NCBI GenBank assembly: GCA_964496275.1 | Contig: CAZBYL010000019.1 | Location: 1 to 41,394 of the forward strand | Reading direction: 5' to 3' | Length of the DNA stretch: 41,394 nt | From: CAZBYL01 sp964496275 | GTDB lineage: Bacteria > Synergistota > Synergistia > Synergistales > Synergistaceae | Part shown: positions 17,603 through 26,352 of the stretch, piece after piece | How the letters are laid out: every line of letters begins with the position of its first letter | How positions within the stretch are numbered: the stretch's first letter is position 1 | Translations under genes and position numbers: made by a program | The notes under the pieces: generated by a model | Seen by the model: only the letters and a program-made list of their open reading frames with translations | What the model was told of the DNA's origin: nothing | Database searches by the model: none

Positions 17603-19060
17603 ATGAAAAGACAGGTTGTAATAGGACTTGAAATACACCTTCAGTTAAAGACAAAGAGCAAAATTTTCTGTTCTTGCTCAACGGACTATATAGGAGCGAC
17701 GCCGAATACCAATGTCTGCCCCGTCTGCCTCGCGGTTCCCGGAACGCTGCCGGTGCTCAACGAACATGCCGTCTCTCTTGCCGTCAGAATGGGACTTGGG
17801 CTGCACTGCGATATCAAGGACAACACACGCTTTCACAGAAAGCACTACTTCTACGCCGACCTTCCGAAGGCTTACCAGGTCACTCAATACGAGCATGCTA
17901 TAGCTCAGGGCGGATACCTGGATATAATAGCGGACGGCAAAACAAAGCGCGTGCACTTGGACCACCTGCATCTGGAAGAGGATGCGGGCAAGCTTGTTCA
18001 CCCCACCTCGGACGGACGCCTCGCGGGTGCGGCATATTCATTCGTTGACTACAACAGAGGCGGAATGCCCCTTTCGGAAATAGTATCAATGCCTGATATG
18101 AATTCCGCTGCGGAGGCGGTCGCCTATGTTATGCAGATAAGACAGCTCGCCAGATATCTTGAAGTCTCCGACGGAGAGATGGAGTCAGGTTCGCTCCGAG
18201 TCGATGTAAACGTCTCTCTCTCAAATCCCGACGGAACTCTCGGAACCAGAGTTGAGCTGAAAAACATCAACTCGCTGAAATCCATAGAAAGAGCGCTGGA
18301 ATACGAAATAGCGCGCCAGAACCGAGTCCTTGACGAGGGAGGCTCTCTTGTTCAGGAAACCAGAATGTGGGATGATGCTTCGGGTGTGACCCGCTCCATG
18401 AGAAGCAAAGAGGGTGCAAGAGATTACAGGTACTACCTTGAGATGGATCTTGCTCCTATAGAGGCAAAACCCGAGTACGTTGAAAAAGTCCGCAGAAATC
18501 TGCCCGAAATGCCCTGGGATAAGAGAGACAGATTTGTAAGCGAGTACGGGCTTTCGCTCGAAGACAGCATACAGCTCACAGAGCAGAGAGAGATGGCGGA
18601 CTACTGCGAAGATTGTATAAAAGCAGGCGCGTCTCCCGCAAAAACGGCAAACTGGATAAAGACAGAAATTCAGAGAATATTGAATGAGGGCGGCACGGAT
18701 ATAAAGGACTTCCCGATAAAAGCGGAAGAACTCGGCAAGCTGATTATGAAAACCGAGAAGAAGGAAGTCTCCAACACTCAGGCAAAAGATGTTATAGCCG
18801 CTATGCTGAGTGAGAACCTATCCCTTGAAGAAGCCCTTAAAAAGTGCGGAGCGTCTGGCGGCAGGCTCACGGGTGAGGCTCTTGAGGCGGTAATACGGAA
18901 AGTCTTTGCCGAACAGTCCGAAGCGGTGGAGACTGTACGTTCCGGTGCCGATAAAAAGGGAGCCAAAGCGAAATTCCTGCAGGGGCTTGTCATGCGTGAC
19001 GCACGCGGCAGCGCCGACCCTGCGGAAGTCGCAAAAATGCTTTCCGAAATGCTCAAATAA
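17603..19060 (+). CDS. gatB: Aspartyl/glutamyl-tRNA amidotransferase subunit B
   Basis: Kinase/tRNA-binding subunit that activates the misacylated Glu or Asp side chain and amidates it. The N-terminal signature 'VIGLEIHLQLKTKSKIFCSC' and 'NTNVCPVCLAVPGTLPVLN' give the zinc cysteines. 'LKNINSLKSIERALEYEI' lies in the cradle domain and 'VRRNLPEMPWDKRDRF' precedes the helical and YqeY-like tail domains (about 330-485). 485 aa is full length. It is the last gene of the run and is followed by a strong terminator. Confidence 0.96.
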   Translation: MKRQVVIGLEIHLQLKTKSKIFCSCSTDYIGATPNTNVCPVCLAVPGTLPVLNEHAVSLAVRMGLGLHCDIKDNTRFHRKHYFYADLPKAYQVTQYEHAIAQGGYLDIIADGKTKRVHLDHLHLEEDAGKLVHPTSDGRLAGAAYSFVDYNRGGMPLSEIVSMPDMNSAAEAVAYVMQIRQLARYLEVSDGEMESGSLRVDVNVSLSNPDGTLGTRVELKNINSLKSIERALEYEIARQNRVLDEGGSLVQETRMWDDASGVTRSMRSKEGARDYRYYLEMDLAPIEAKPEYVEKVRRNLPEMPWDKRDRFVSEYGLSLEDSIQLTEQREMADYCEDCIKAGASPAKTANWIKTEIQRILNEGGTDIKDFPIKAEELGKLIMKTEKKEVSNTQAKDVIAAMLSENLSLEEALKKCGASGGRLTGEALEAVIRKVFAEQSEAVETVRSGADKKGAKAKFLQGLVMRDARGSADPAEVAKMLSEMLK

Positions 19061-19088
19061 GCGGCTTTGATATCTTATCCGCGCAAAT

Positions 19089-19129
19089 AACAGAGCTGCC
19101 GGTTTTCTTTGTGAACCGGCAGCTCTGTT
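19089..19129. terminator. Bidirectional terminator between gatB and metA
   Basis: A perfect 16-bp inverted repeat (AACAGAGCTGCCGGTT at 19089-19104 and its complement at 19114-19129) has a 9-base loop. It sits between the convergent genes gatB (+) and metA (-). Confidence 0.9.
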
Positions 19130-19142
19130 TTGAATCGATATT

Positions 19143-20093
19143 TTATCTTTGCGGCAGCCAATCGTCCTCGTGTCCCGTTCCTATTGCATCAAGCTCAAAC
19201 GGCGTGTTCTGGTATACGAAGTAGTTGAGCCAATTCATGAACATAAGATTTGCGCTGCTTCTCCAAGATACGAAAGGTCTGAGCGTGTCATCGTCGTTGG
19301 GATAATAATTTCTTGGAACATCGATGGGGAGACCTGCGTCCTTGTCCCTACGGTATTCTTTTTCGAGAGTATCGGCATCATACTCCGAGTGCCCCATCAC
19401 AAAAAATTGCTTGCCTTTTTCTGTCTTAATGGCATAAACGCCCGCTTCATCCGATGAAGCGAGTATCTGAAGCTCCGGCACACTCTCTATGTCACCGCGC
19501 TCCACCGTTGTGTGACGTGAATGGGGCGCCATAAACGTGTCGTCAAAACCACGGAAAAGCATAGAATTCTTGTACTCGATGTTGTGGCTGAAAACCCCGA
19601 AGAGTTTCTTCTCAAGGGGATACTTCTTAACGCCGTAGTGGTAATAGAGAGCAGCCTGAGCGCCCCAGCATATATGCATTGTACTGTAGACGTGGCTTTT
19701 GCTCCATTCCATGATTGAGCAGAGTTCATCCCAATATTCAACATCGGCAAATTCTATCTGTTCCACCGGCGCGCCCGTAATCACAAGCCCGTCAAATTTT
19801 CTGTGCTTCACTTCGTCAAAGGTGTTGTAAAACGAAAGGAGGTGTTCTCTGCTGGTGTTCTTCGACTCGTAAGTGGCGGTTTGAAGCAGAGTCAGCTCCA
19901 CCTGCAAAGGTGTATTGCCCAAAAGACGCGCAAACTGTGTCTCCGTTACAACCTTTGTAGGCATTAAATTCAGTATTGCCACTTGCAGTGGGCGTATATC
20001 CTGTTTTGCGGCCCGCACCTCGTGCATGACGAATATATTCTCGCCGCTCAGAATATGTTCCGCAGGCAGCCCATCAGGTATCTTAATCGGCAT
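19143..20093 (-). CDS. metA: Homoserine O-acyltransferase MetA (predicted acetyl-CoA-dependent)
   Basis: Activates homoserine for methionine synthesis. This is the MetA (glutamine-amidotransferase-like) family: acyl-enzyme nucleophile Cys142 in 'STMHICWGAQAAL', catalytic His235 and Glu237 in 'VMGHSEYD', substrate residues in 'APHSRHT'. Residue 111 is Glu ('ITGAPVEQIEF'); in characterised MetA enzymes Glu111 goes with acetyl-CoA and Gly111 with succinyl-CoA, so the product is predicted to be O-acetylhomoserine. 316 aa. No other methionine gene is adjacent. The Shine-Dalgarno is GAGAGGGAT. A leader with a hairpin precedes the start. Confidence 0.93.
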   Translation of the reverse strand: MPIKIPDGLPAEHILSGENIFVMHEVRAAKQDIRPLQVAILNLMPTKVVTETQFARLLGNTPLQVELTLLQTATYESKNTSREHLLSFYNTFDEVKHRKFDGLVITGAPVEQIEFADVEYWDELCSIMEWSKSHVYSTMHICWGAQAALYYHYGVKKYPLEKKLFGVFSHNIEYKNSMLFRGFDDTFMAPHSRHTTVERGDIESVPELQILASSDEAGVYAIKTEKGKQFFVMGHSEYDADTLEKEYRRDKDAGLPIDVPRNYYPNDDDTLRPFVSWRSSANLMFMNWLNYFVYQNTPFELDAIGTGHEDDWLPQR

Positions 20094-20125
20094 GAAACTA
20101 TCCCTCTCTCTCTTTAGAAACAGCT

Positions 20126-20157
20126 CAGCAGTAGTCCTAAGGGACTTGCCGGTGCTG
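20126..20157 (-). other. Structured leader hairpin of metA
   Basis: In the metA 5' leader (minus strand), CAGCA-N6-AGTCC-CTTA-GGACT-N2-TGCTG can fold as two stacked 5-bp helices with an internal loop. I do not recognise any described SAM, SAH or other riboswitch consensus in it. It could be a regulatory leader or incidental structure. Confidence 0.35.
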
Positions 20158-20185
20158 GATTGCCTTACTTTTTGGCATTCTGACT

Positions 20186-20214
20186 ATGATACCCTATGAA
20201 AAAATATTCCGCAA
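20186..20214 (-). promoter_or_regulatory. Possible sigma-70 promoter of metA
   Basis: On the minus strand, TTGCGG (20214-20209), 17-base spacer and TATCAT (20191-20186). It would give a leader of about 85 bases before metA. Confidence 0.5.
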
Positions 20215-20326
20215 TTGCAATACCACTATCGTACGCTGCTAATTTGACCTAATACGGCACTCTGCGTCCTCAGCCCGCTGCGTGGGCTTGACTGTAATTT
20301 CTAAAGAAGGTATTATCGACTGGTTG

Positions 20327-20356
20327 TTGCTGGTTTTTCACCACGGATTCTATGAT
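20327..20356 (+). promoter_or_regulatory. Possible sigma-70 promoter of the EF-G-like gene
   Basis: TTGCTG (20327-20332), 18-base spacer and TATGAT (20351-20356), about 43 bases before the start codon. The rest of the 312-base divergent gap 20094-20405 holds only a short GCCC/GGGC hairpin near 20275 and nothing else I can name. Confidence 0.45.
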
Positions 20357-20405
20357 TGCTTAGATTTTGATACAAAATAGAGCTGTAATAGGAGGAGTGA
20401 AGTAC

Positions 20406-22493
20406 ATGGGGACACGTAAACCGGAAGATATTCGCAGTATTGCTCTCATTTCACACGGAGGGGCAGGTAAGACATCACTGAACGAATCGTTCATGTTTGA
20501 TGCGGGACTCATTTCACGTATGGGGAAAATCGAAGACAAGAACACAGTCTCCGACTTCGACTCTGAAGAACAGAAGCGCGGTATATCCATAAGCACATCT
20601 CTTTCAACAATTCCCTATAAAAACAAAACTTTATACGTTTTGGACACACCAGGTTTTGCCGATTTCGTAGGCGAACAGCGTTCGGCTATGAGAGTTGCCG
20701 ACGGCGCATTGGTGCTTGTCAACGCAACCGCCGGAGTAGAAGTGCAGACACAGTCTGTATGGGCCTTTGCCGAGACATTCGAGACTCCTGCAATTTTCTT
20801 TGTAAGCAAAATGGATCGTGAGCACGCTGATTTTGACAGTGCCGTATCCGACATACAGGAAAACATTTCCGACCGTGCAGTGCCTCTTTACATACCGATA
20901 GGTGCAGAACAGAATTTTAAAGGTGTTGTAAACGTACTCACCGGTAAGGCATATACATATAAAGGCGACGGAAGCAAAGAGTTCACAGAGGGCGATGCAC
21001 CTGCCGACATGGCGGACGCAATAAGCTCCGCTCGCGAAACGCTTGTCGAGCGTGTTGTGGAAGCAGACGACGACGTTATGATGCGCTATCTCGACGGAGA
21101 AGAAATTCCAACGGAAGAGATACTTCCCCTTCTTCGCAAAGCGGTTTGCTCAAGATCCATATACCCGATTATCCCCGGCTCCTGCACGGCAAACATTGCC
21201 GTTCCTCAGCTTATGGACGCAATTGTTGAATACATGCCGTCTCCGAAGGACATGCTCAAACGCGGCGCTCTCAAGGGCGACGAAGTTATTAACATCCCGC
21301 CCGATGAAAACGGACACTTCCTCGGCTTCGTGTTCAAAGTAATGGTAGACCCTTATGTCGGAAAACTTTCTTTCATCAAGGTATTCTCCGGAAAACTTAC
21401 CGGTGATCAGGCTGTCTACAATGTTACTGAAGGCGAAGAAGAACGCGTAGGCTCCTTCCGCTTTATGAAGGGCAAAGAGAGCACGGAAGAAAAAGAAATA
21501 ATTCTCGGTGATATCGTTGCGATACCAAAACTCGAGAGCACAATAGCGGGAGACACACTGGGCGTTAAGGGCGAAATCCTCAAATTCCGTCCGATACAGT
21601 TCCCGAAGCCTGTATACAGCGTTGCCGTCATGCCCAAGAGCCGCGCGGACGAAGATAAGCTCGGAAACGCGATCACAAAGACACTCAAGGAAGACCGCAC
21701 ACTCTCATTCGTAAAAGATCCCGAAACCAACGATGCGATACTCTCCGGAATGGGAGACATGCACCTTGATATAATGCTCTCAAAGATAAAAGAGCGCTAT
21801 AAAGTTGACCTCGAAACCAGGACACCCAAGGTTCCTTACCGCGAGACGATAAAGAAAAAGGCAAGCGCGCAGGGCAAACATAAGAAACAGTCAGGCGGGC
21901 GCGGTCAGTACGGAGACGTATGGTTTGAGCTTGCTCCCATTGAAAAGAATGCAGGAATACAGTTTATTGACAGGGTCGTGGGCGGAGCCGTTCCAAAGAA
22001 CTTCATACCCGCCGCAGAAAAGGGTCTTCGCGAATCGGCAGCCAAAGGATTCCTCGCCGGTTACCCCGCAACGGACTTCTCCTGCGCGATATTTGACGGT
22101 TCATACCATGATGTTGACTCATCGGAAATGGCCTTTAAAATAGCGGCAAGCCTTGCTTTCAAAAAGTGCATGGAGCAGGCGATGCCTGTACTGATGGAGC
22201 CTGTTATGAACGTTGTAGTCACGGTTCCCGAGGATTGCCTCGGAGACGTAATGGGAGACTTCAACAGCCGCCGCGGACGCATCATGGGAATAGACAGCGA
22301 AGGAAAACTGCAGATTGTCAAAGCCCAGTGCCCGCTCTCCGAAATGTTCCGCTACGCGATAATTCTGCGTTCCATGACATCGGGTCGCGGTACATTCTCC
22401 ATGGAATACTCTCACTATGAGGAAGTGCCGGGAGATATCGCGAAGAAGATAATAGACCAGGCCGCAAAGGACAAGGTCGAAGAGGAAGAATAA
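20406..22493 (+). CDS. Elongation factor G-like translational GTPase (EF-G2-type paralogue)
   Basis: A five-domain EF-G-like GTPase of 695 aa. G1 is 'SHGGAGKTSLNES' rather than the 'AHIDAGKT' of canonical EF-G; the switch region is 'DFDSEEQKRGISIS', G3 is 'LDTPGFADFVGE' and G4 is 'VSKMDRE' (S for N in NKxD). Domain II, III, IV (about 475-595, 'GGRGQYGDVWFEL') and V ('RRGRIMGIDSEGK') follow. The G1 and switch wording matches the EF-G2-like clade, not the main fusA. ATG 20406 is preceded by AGGAGGAG. It is monocistronic, with its own terminator. Its role (recycling, stress translation, or sole EF-G) cannot be settled from the window. Confidence 0.85.
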   Translation: MGTRKPEDIRSIALISHGGAGKTSLNESFMFDAGLISRMGKIEDKNTVSDFDSEEQKRGISISTSLSTIPYKNKTLYVLDTPGFADFVGEQRSAMRVADGALVLVNATAGVEVQTQSVWAFAETFETPAIFFVSKMDREHADFDSAVSDIQENISDRAVPLYIPIGAEQNFKGVVNVLTGKAYTYKGDGSKEFTEGDAPADMADAISSARETLVERVVEADDDVMMRYLDGEEIPTEEILPLLRKAVCSRSIYPIIPGSCTANIAVPQLMDAIVEYMPSPKDMLKRGALKGDEVINIPPDENGHFLGFVFKVMVDPYVGKLSFIKVFSGKLTGDQAVYNVTEGEEERVGSFRFMKGKESTEEKEIILGDIVAIPKLESTIAGDTLGVKGEILKFRPIQFPKPVYSVAVMPKSRADEDKLGNAITKTLKEDRTLSFVKDPETNDAILSGMGDMHLDIMLSKIKERYKVDLETRTPKVPYRETIKKKASAQGKHKKQSGGRGQYGDVWFELAPIEKNAGIQFIDRVVGGAVPKNFIPAAEKGLRESAAKGFLAGYPATDFSCAIFDGSYHDVDSSEMAFKIAASLAFKKCMEQAMPVLMEPVMNVVVTVPEDCLGDVMGDFNSRRGRIMGIDSEGKLQIVKAQCPLSEMFRYAIILRSMTSGRGTFSMEYSHYEEVPGDIAKKIIDQAAKDKVEEEE

Positions 22494-22520
22494 CTTTCCT
22501 GCTTATCAGCGTACAATTGA

Positions 22521-22550
22521 AGAGAGCCGCTTGCGGCTCTCTTTTTTTTT
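22521..22550 (+). terminator. Intrinsic terminator after the EF-G-like gene
   Basis: A perfect 10-bp stem AGAGAGCCGC (22521-22530) / GCGGCTCTCT (22533-22542) is followed by a run of T to 22550. Confidence 0.93.
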
Positions 22551-22677
22551 GCCGATGAAACGGGGATATCCCATGTTTATTCATACAAATCGCTCTGTCA
22601 GTGCTAAAATGTATCTTGATTTTATAATATGTATTGTTTATAAAACCAAGAATTTATTTTTTACCGGAGGAATTACA

Positions 22678-23541
22678 ATGAGAGACACAACCATCGCAAT
22701 AATAAGAAAAATGCAGCACAACGAGGTAACGGAGCATGTCATATACGGGGATCTCGCAAAGCGTGTGAAAGGGCACAACGGAGATGTTCTGGCAAGAATT
22801 TCAGCGGAGGAGGGCAAGCATGCCGCTCTTTGGGCAAAATATACTGGTGAAATGCCATCGCCCGGACTCGGAAAAATCCTGCTTTATAGATTTCTTGCAT
22901 TTGTATTCGGAATAACATTTGTGATAAATATGATGGAATCGGGCGAAGAGGGAGCTCAGTCGGTATATGACAGTATTTCGGATGAAGTACCGGAAGCGCT
23001 TTGCATATACAAGGATGAGCAGGCTCATGAGGAGGCTCTGATTGAGCTTATAGATGAAGAACGCCTGCGCTATATAAGCTCTATGGTCTTGGGGCTTAAT
23101 GACGCTCTTGTGGAGCTTACCGGAGCGCTTGCCGGATTCACCTTTGCTCTCGGCAATACAACCACCATAGCCATGGCAGGATTTATCACGGGCAGCGCCG
23201 CCACGCTCTCAATGGCTGCAAGCGAATACTTGTCAAAGAAGAATGACCCCACGGAAGAGCACCCGGTGAAAGCAGCCGTCTACACGGGAATAGCGTATAT
23301 GATCGTCGTCACGATGCTTCTCATCCCATACTGCATATTTGCAAAACCGCTTTACGCTCTCTTCTTCTGCCTTTTCAATGCCGGTATGGTTATTTTCATC
23401 TTTACGTTCTATGTTTCCGTAGTGCGCAAAGAGCGTTTTAAGCCCGCTTTTCTGGAAATGATATCGATAAGTTTCGGAGTTGCCGCACTTTCCTTCTGCA
23501 TAGGCTGGGCGGCACGGACAGTGCTTGGAATAGAGATGTAA
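22678..23541 (+). CDS. Ferritin-like/VIT1 fusion: probable iron or manganese transporter
   Basis: A two-part membrane protein (287 aa). Residues 1-145 form a ferritin/rubrerythrin-like helical domain with metal-ligand patterns 'EEGKHAALW' (ExxH-like) and 'DEQAHEEALIEL'. Residues 146-287 form the VIT1/CCC1 membrane domain: 'GLNDALVELTGALAGFTFAL', 'GFITGSAATLSMAASEYLS', then three further helices. VIT1-family proteins move Fe2+/Mn2+ out of the cytosol, and ferritin-like fusions (MbfA-type) are known as iron exporters. ATG 22678 is chosen for its GGAGGAATT; an open frame extends further upstream but has no such site. It stands alone between terminators. Iron detoxification is inferred. Confidence 0.85.
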   Translation: MRDTTIAIIRKMQHNEVTEHVIYGDLAKRVKGHNGDVLARISAEEGKHAALWAKYTGEMPSPGLGKILLYRFLAFVFGITFVINMMESGEEGAQSVYDSISDEVPEALCIYKDEQAHEEALIELIDEERLRYISSMVLGLNDALVELTGALAGFTFALGNTTTIAMAGFITGSAATLSMAASEYLSKKNDPTEEHPVKAAVYTGIAYMIVVTMLLIPYCIFAKPLYALFFCLFNAGMVIFIFTFYVSVVRKERFKPAFLEMISISFGVAALSFCIGWAARTVLGIEM

Positions 23542-23663
23542 GGCAGCTCGTACACTGTTTTTCGCTCAAGTTTTCTCTTCCCGATGGGGGAGACGATTGT
23601 ATTTCAAATATGCCGTTTGTGAAATAAGTCAGATTTATAAAGCAAGTTTCATTCGCTAAGGTT

Positions 23664-23709
23664 CTCGTGTCTGTCGGTATGCTCTCATACCTTTCGGACA
23701 CGAGTTTTT
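23664..23709 (+). terminator. Terminator-like hairpin downstream of the VIT1 fusion gene
   Basis: CTCGTGTC (23664-23671) pairs with GACACGAG (23697-23704); inside, GGTAT pairs with ATACC. A TTTTTG-TTT tract follows. It lies about 120 bases beyond the VIT1 stop codon. Confidence 0.75.
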
Positions 23710-23739
23710 GTTTCGTTTGTACTCGCGGCAAGCGACAAA

Positions 23740-23770
23740 AAAACCGCTTTCCATAACGGAAAGCGGTTTT
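23740..23770. terminator. Terminator at the end of nfnAB
   Basis: A perfect 13-bp inverted repeat AAAACCGCTTTCC (23740-23752) / GGAAAGCGGTTTT (23758-23770) with a 5-base loop. The A-run on its left becomes a T-run for minus-strand transcripts from nfnAB. Confidence 0.88.
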
Positions 23771-23789
23771 AGGTTTCTTTGAGAATTTT

Positions 23790-25199
23790 TTACTTTGATT
23801 TTTTCTCTGTTACGTACTTGTCAATTGCGACAGCCGCGTCTTTGCCTGCGCCCATTGCGAGAATGACCGTAGCCGCGCCAGTTACGATGTCGCCGCCAGC
23901 AAATACGCCGGGTACGGACGTTGCGCCGGTCTTGGGATCTGCTTCGATGTATCCCCACTTGTTGAGTTTCATTTCGGGGAATGTTGAAAGAAGAACTTTG
24001 TTTGAACCCTGACCGATTGCTTCGATAGCGCAGTCGGCTTCGATGAGGAATTCGCTTCCTTCAACGGGAACGGGGCGTCTGCGTCCGGATGCGTCGGGCT
24101 CGCCGAGCTCCATCTTTATGCACCTTACTCCGCAAAGCTGTCCGTTGCCGTCGTTGACGTACTCGACGGGGTTTGTAAGCCAGTTGAAGATTATTTCTTC
24201 TTCCACTGCGTGGTGGTATTCTTCGATACGTGCGGGAAGTTCGGCAAGTGAGCGGCGGTATACAACCTGGACTTCTTCAGCTCCGAGGCGCTTCGCGGAA
24301 CGGGCTGCGTCCATTGCGACGTTACCGCCTCCGATGACGACGACTCTCTTTGATTTCTTTGTCGGTGTGTCGTTTTCGGGGAACTCATATCCGTGCATGA
24401 GGTTGATTCTTGTGAGGTATTCGCTTGCGGAATATACGCCGTTAAGAGTTGTTCCCGGTACGCCCTGGAAGTGGGGTGCTCCGGCTCCGACTGCGATGTA
24501 GCATGCGTCGAACTCTTCCATGATTTCCTGCATCGTGATGGTCTTTCCGACGACTACGTTGCACTCGACATCAACGCCGAGCTTCTTCATTGCGTCTATT
24601 TCCATTGCGACGATTTTCTTGGGAAGACGGAATTCGGGGATACCGTAAATGAGAACGCCGCCTGCTGCGTGGAGGGCTTCGTAGATCTTAACTTCGTAGC
24701 CGAGCTTAGCAAGGTCGCCTGCGACGGTGAGGCTTGAAGGGCCGGAACCTACAACTGCGATGCGTCCCTTTTTCTCTCCTGCGGGAGCTTCTGTCTTAAT
24801 ATCTTCCTGCGCATATTTCCAGTCTGCGACGAGTCTTTCGAGTTTGCCTATCGAGACGGGCTCGTAATCCTTCATTTTGCCGACCGTGCAGAGTCCTTCG
24901 CACTGTGATTCCTGGGGGCAGACGCGTCCGCACACCGCAGGGAGGTTTGTATATTTGTCGAGGACTTCGGCTGCTCCTGCCATGTCTCCGGCCTTAACGC
25001 ACTGAATGAAGCCGGGGATGTCTATGGAAACGGGGCATCCGGCTATGCAGGGCTTCGTTTTGCAGTTGAGGCAGCGTCCGGCCTCTTTTATTCCTTCTTC
25101 GAGGGAATAGCCGAGACAGACTTCTTTGAAATTGCCTTTGCGAACCTGAGGATCCTGTTCCTTGATGGGGGTTTTGTTCTTTGAGAATGTTACAGCCAT
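23790..25199 (-). CDS. nfnB: NADH-dependent ferredoxin:NADP+ oxidoreductase, subunit B (GltA-like)
   Basis: Large flavoprotein subunit of the electron-bifurcating NfnAB complex, annotated elsewhere as the glutamate synthase small chain or sulfide dehydrogenase beta. The N-terminal cysteine domain holds [4Fe-4S] ligands ('CLNCKTKPCIAGCPVSIDI' and 'CGRVCPQESQCEGLC'). Two dinucleotide-binding folds follow ('IAVVGSGPSSLTVAGDLAKL' for FAD, 'RVVVIGGGNVAMDAARSAKR' for NADPH), and 'GVFAGGDIVTGAATVILAMG' closes the FAD site. 469 aa. The first 10 bases overlap nfnA. Partnership with NfnA rather than a large glutamate synthase subunit decides the call. Confidence 0.92.
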   Translation of the reverse strand: MAVTFSKNKTPIKEQDPQVRKGNFKEVCLGYSLEEGIKEAGRCLNCKTKPCIAGCPVSIDIPGFIQCVKAGDMAGAAEVLDKYTNLPAVCGRVCPQESQCEGLCTVGKMKDYEPVSIGKLERLVADWKYAQEDIKTEAPAGEKKGRIAVVGSGPSSLTVAGDLAKLGYEVKIYEALHAAGGVLIYGIPEFRLPKKIVAMEIDAMKKLGVDVECNVVVGKTITMQEIMEEFDACYIAVGAGAPHFQGVPGTTLNGVYSASEYLTRINLMHGYEFPENDTPTKKSKRVVVIGGGNVAMDAARSAKRLGAEEVQVVYRRSLAELPARIEEYHHAVEEEIIFNWLTNPVEYVNDGNGQLCGVRCIKMELGEPDASGRRRPVPVEGSEFLIEADCAIEAIGQGSNKVLLSTFPEMKLNKWGYIEADPKTGATSVPGVFAGGDIVTGAATVILAMGAGKDAAVAIDKYVTEKKSK

Positions 25200-26035
25200 G
25201 TCGGTTCACCTACTTCAGCTTCATATTTTTCCATGGAGATCTTTTCTTCGTCTTTGTACTGGCGGAGGCGGCTCATAAACTCGTCCCAGTTGACCTTGTG
25301 TCCGTCAAACTCTGGGCCGTCTACGCACGCGAAGAATATTTTGCCGTCTACCGTTACGCGGCAGCATCCGCACATTCCTGTCCCGTCAACCATGAGGGGG
25401 TTGAGCGATACCCAAATGGGGAGTCCGAGCTCTGCGGCTGCTTTTGTTCCGAACTTCATCATGATGGAGGGGCCGATGCACCAGCTGCGGTCGATCTTCT
25501 CGCCGCGCTCGACGACCATCTTCATTGCTTCCGTGACTACGCCCTTCATACCTTCCGAACCGTCGTCTGTTGTTACGATGAGTTCGTCTGAGTATTTGCT
25601 GCATTCGTCCTTCATTATGACGAGGTCTGATGTACGTCCGCCGAGGATAGTGATGACCTTGTTGCCCGCAAGCTTAAGAGATTTGATGATGGGATAGAGA
25701 GCCGCGATACCGACTCCGCCGCCGACCATGAGCACTGTTCCGTAATTCTCGATTTCGCTGGGCGAGCCGAGCGGTCCGGAAATGTCAAGGATTGAATCTC
25801 CGACATTGAGTGTTGACATTGCCGCAGTTGTCTTTCCGACAACCTGGAATATCAGGCGGATAAGGCCCTTTTCCACGTCATAGTCCGCAATTGTGAGCGG
25901 AATTCTTTCGCCCTTGTCTGCAACGCGGAGAACTACAAACTGTCCGGCCTTCGCATGTTTCGCTATGCGGGGCGCCTCTACCCAAATGTCAAATTCTTTG
26001 GGCGCAAGCTTTTGCTTTGAAACAACTTTAAACAT
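25190..26035 (-). CDS. nfnA: NADH-dependent ferredoxin:NADP+ oxidoreductase, subunit A
   Basis: Small subunit of NfnAB with FAD, NAD(H) and a [2Fe-2S] cluster (281 aa). A ferredoxin-reductase-type FAD domain ('GQFVVLRVADKGERIPLTIA'), an NAD-binding domain ('VLMVGGGVGIAALYPIIKSL') and C-terminal cluster cysteines in 'GTGMCGCCRVTVDGKIFFAC' are visible. NfnAB couples NADH and reduced ferredoxin to two NADPH, so in an amino-acid fermenter it supplies biosynthetic NADPH. AGAGGAGG precedes the ATG. nfnA is promoter-proximal. Confidence 0.92.
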   Translation of the reverse strand: MFKVVSKQKLAPKEFDIWVEAPRIAKHAKAGQFVVLRVADKGERIPLTIADYDVEKGLIRLIFQVVGKTTAAMSTLNVGDSILDISGPLGSPSEIENYGTVLMVGGGVGIAALYPIIKSLKLAGNKVITILGGRTSDLVIMKDECSKYSDELIVTTDDGSEGMKGVVTEAMKMVVERGEKIDRSWCIGPSIMMKFGTKAAAELGLPIWVSLNPLMVDGTGMCGCCRVTVDGKIFFACVDGPEFDGHKVNWDEFMSRLRQYKDEEKISMEKYEAEVGEPTWL

Positions 26036-26265
26036 AGTGAACCTCCTCTAGGATTCTAATGCTTTATTGTGCTCTTAACTTAATATTAAACATACAGCTC
26101 TTAATTTATCGCATATTTTAAAGAAGCGCAACCCCTATAGCTACGAAAAGAGGATAGAATGTGAATATATTTTTTGTGAGATTGCATAGTTTTATGAAAT
26201 ATTTCTATGAGCGGTGTGTCATAGAAAATGGCGGAAATAATAAATTTGCACGGCGGGAGGGCGAG
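26036..26265. other. Intergenic stretch upstream of nfnA, nothing firm seen
   Basis: AT-rich non-coding DNA that should hold the minus-strand nfnA promoter. I could not pick a convincing -35/-10 pair. A weak open frame beginning with GTG at 26161 (plus strand) has atypical composition and is not called. Confidence 0.5.
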
Positions 26266-26352
26266 ATGTCCTGTACCTGCGCCGTTTCTGCTGTCAGAGT
26301 TCTGCGGATAATTTTCAATAAACTGCATAAGTGCGGTGAATTTCGAGTATAG
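26266..26352 (+). CDS. Possible 28-aa small protein
   Basis: A very short frame, ATG 26266 to TAG 26350-26352, has a strong Shine-Dalgarno (GGGAGG at 26255-26260, 5-base spacing) and its stop codon directly abuts a terminator hairpin. The peptide starts 'MSCTCAVSAVRVLRIIF' and ends in basic residues with three cysteines in all. I recognise no family. It could be a leader peptide, a small protein or chance. Confidence 0.3.
   Translation: MSCTCAVSAVRVLRIIFNKLHKCGEFRV

Noticed and set aside
20094..20405. Known riboswitch (SAM class) in the metA/EF-G divergent region.
   Set aside because: None of the consensus cores I know could be found on either strand, only simple hairpins.
26161..26352. 63-codon frame starting with GTG in the nfnA-selenoprotein gap.
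   Set aside because: No ribosome-binding site for the long version and low-complexity start; only the shorter 28-codon version is kept as a possibility.
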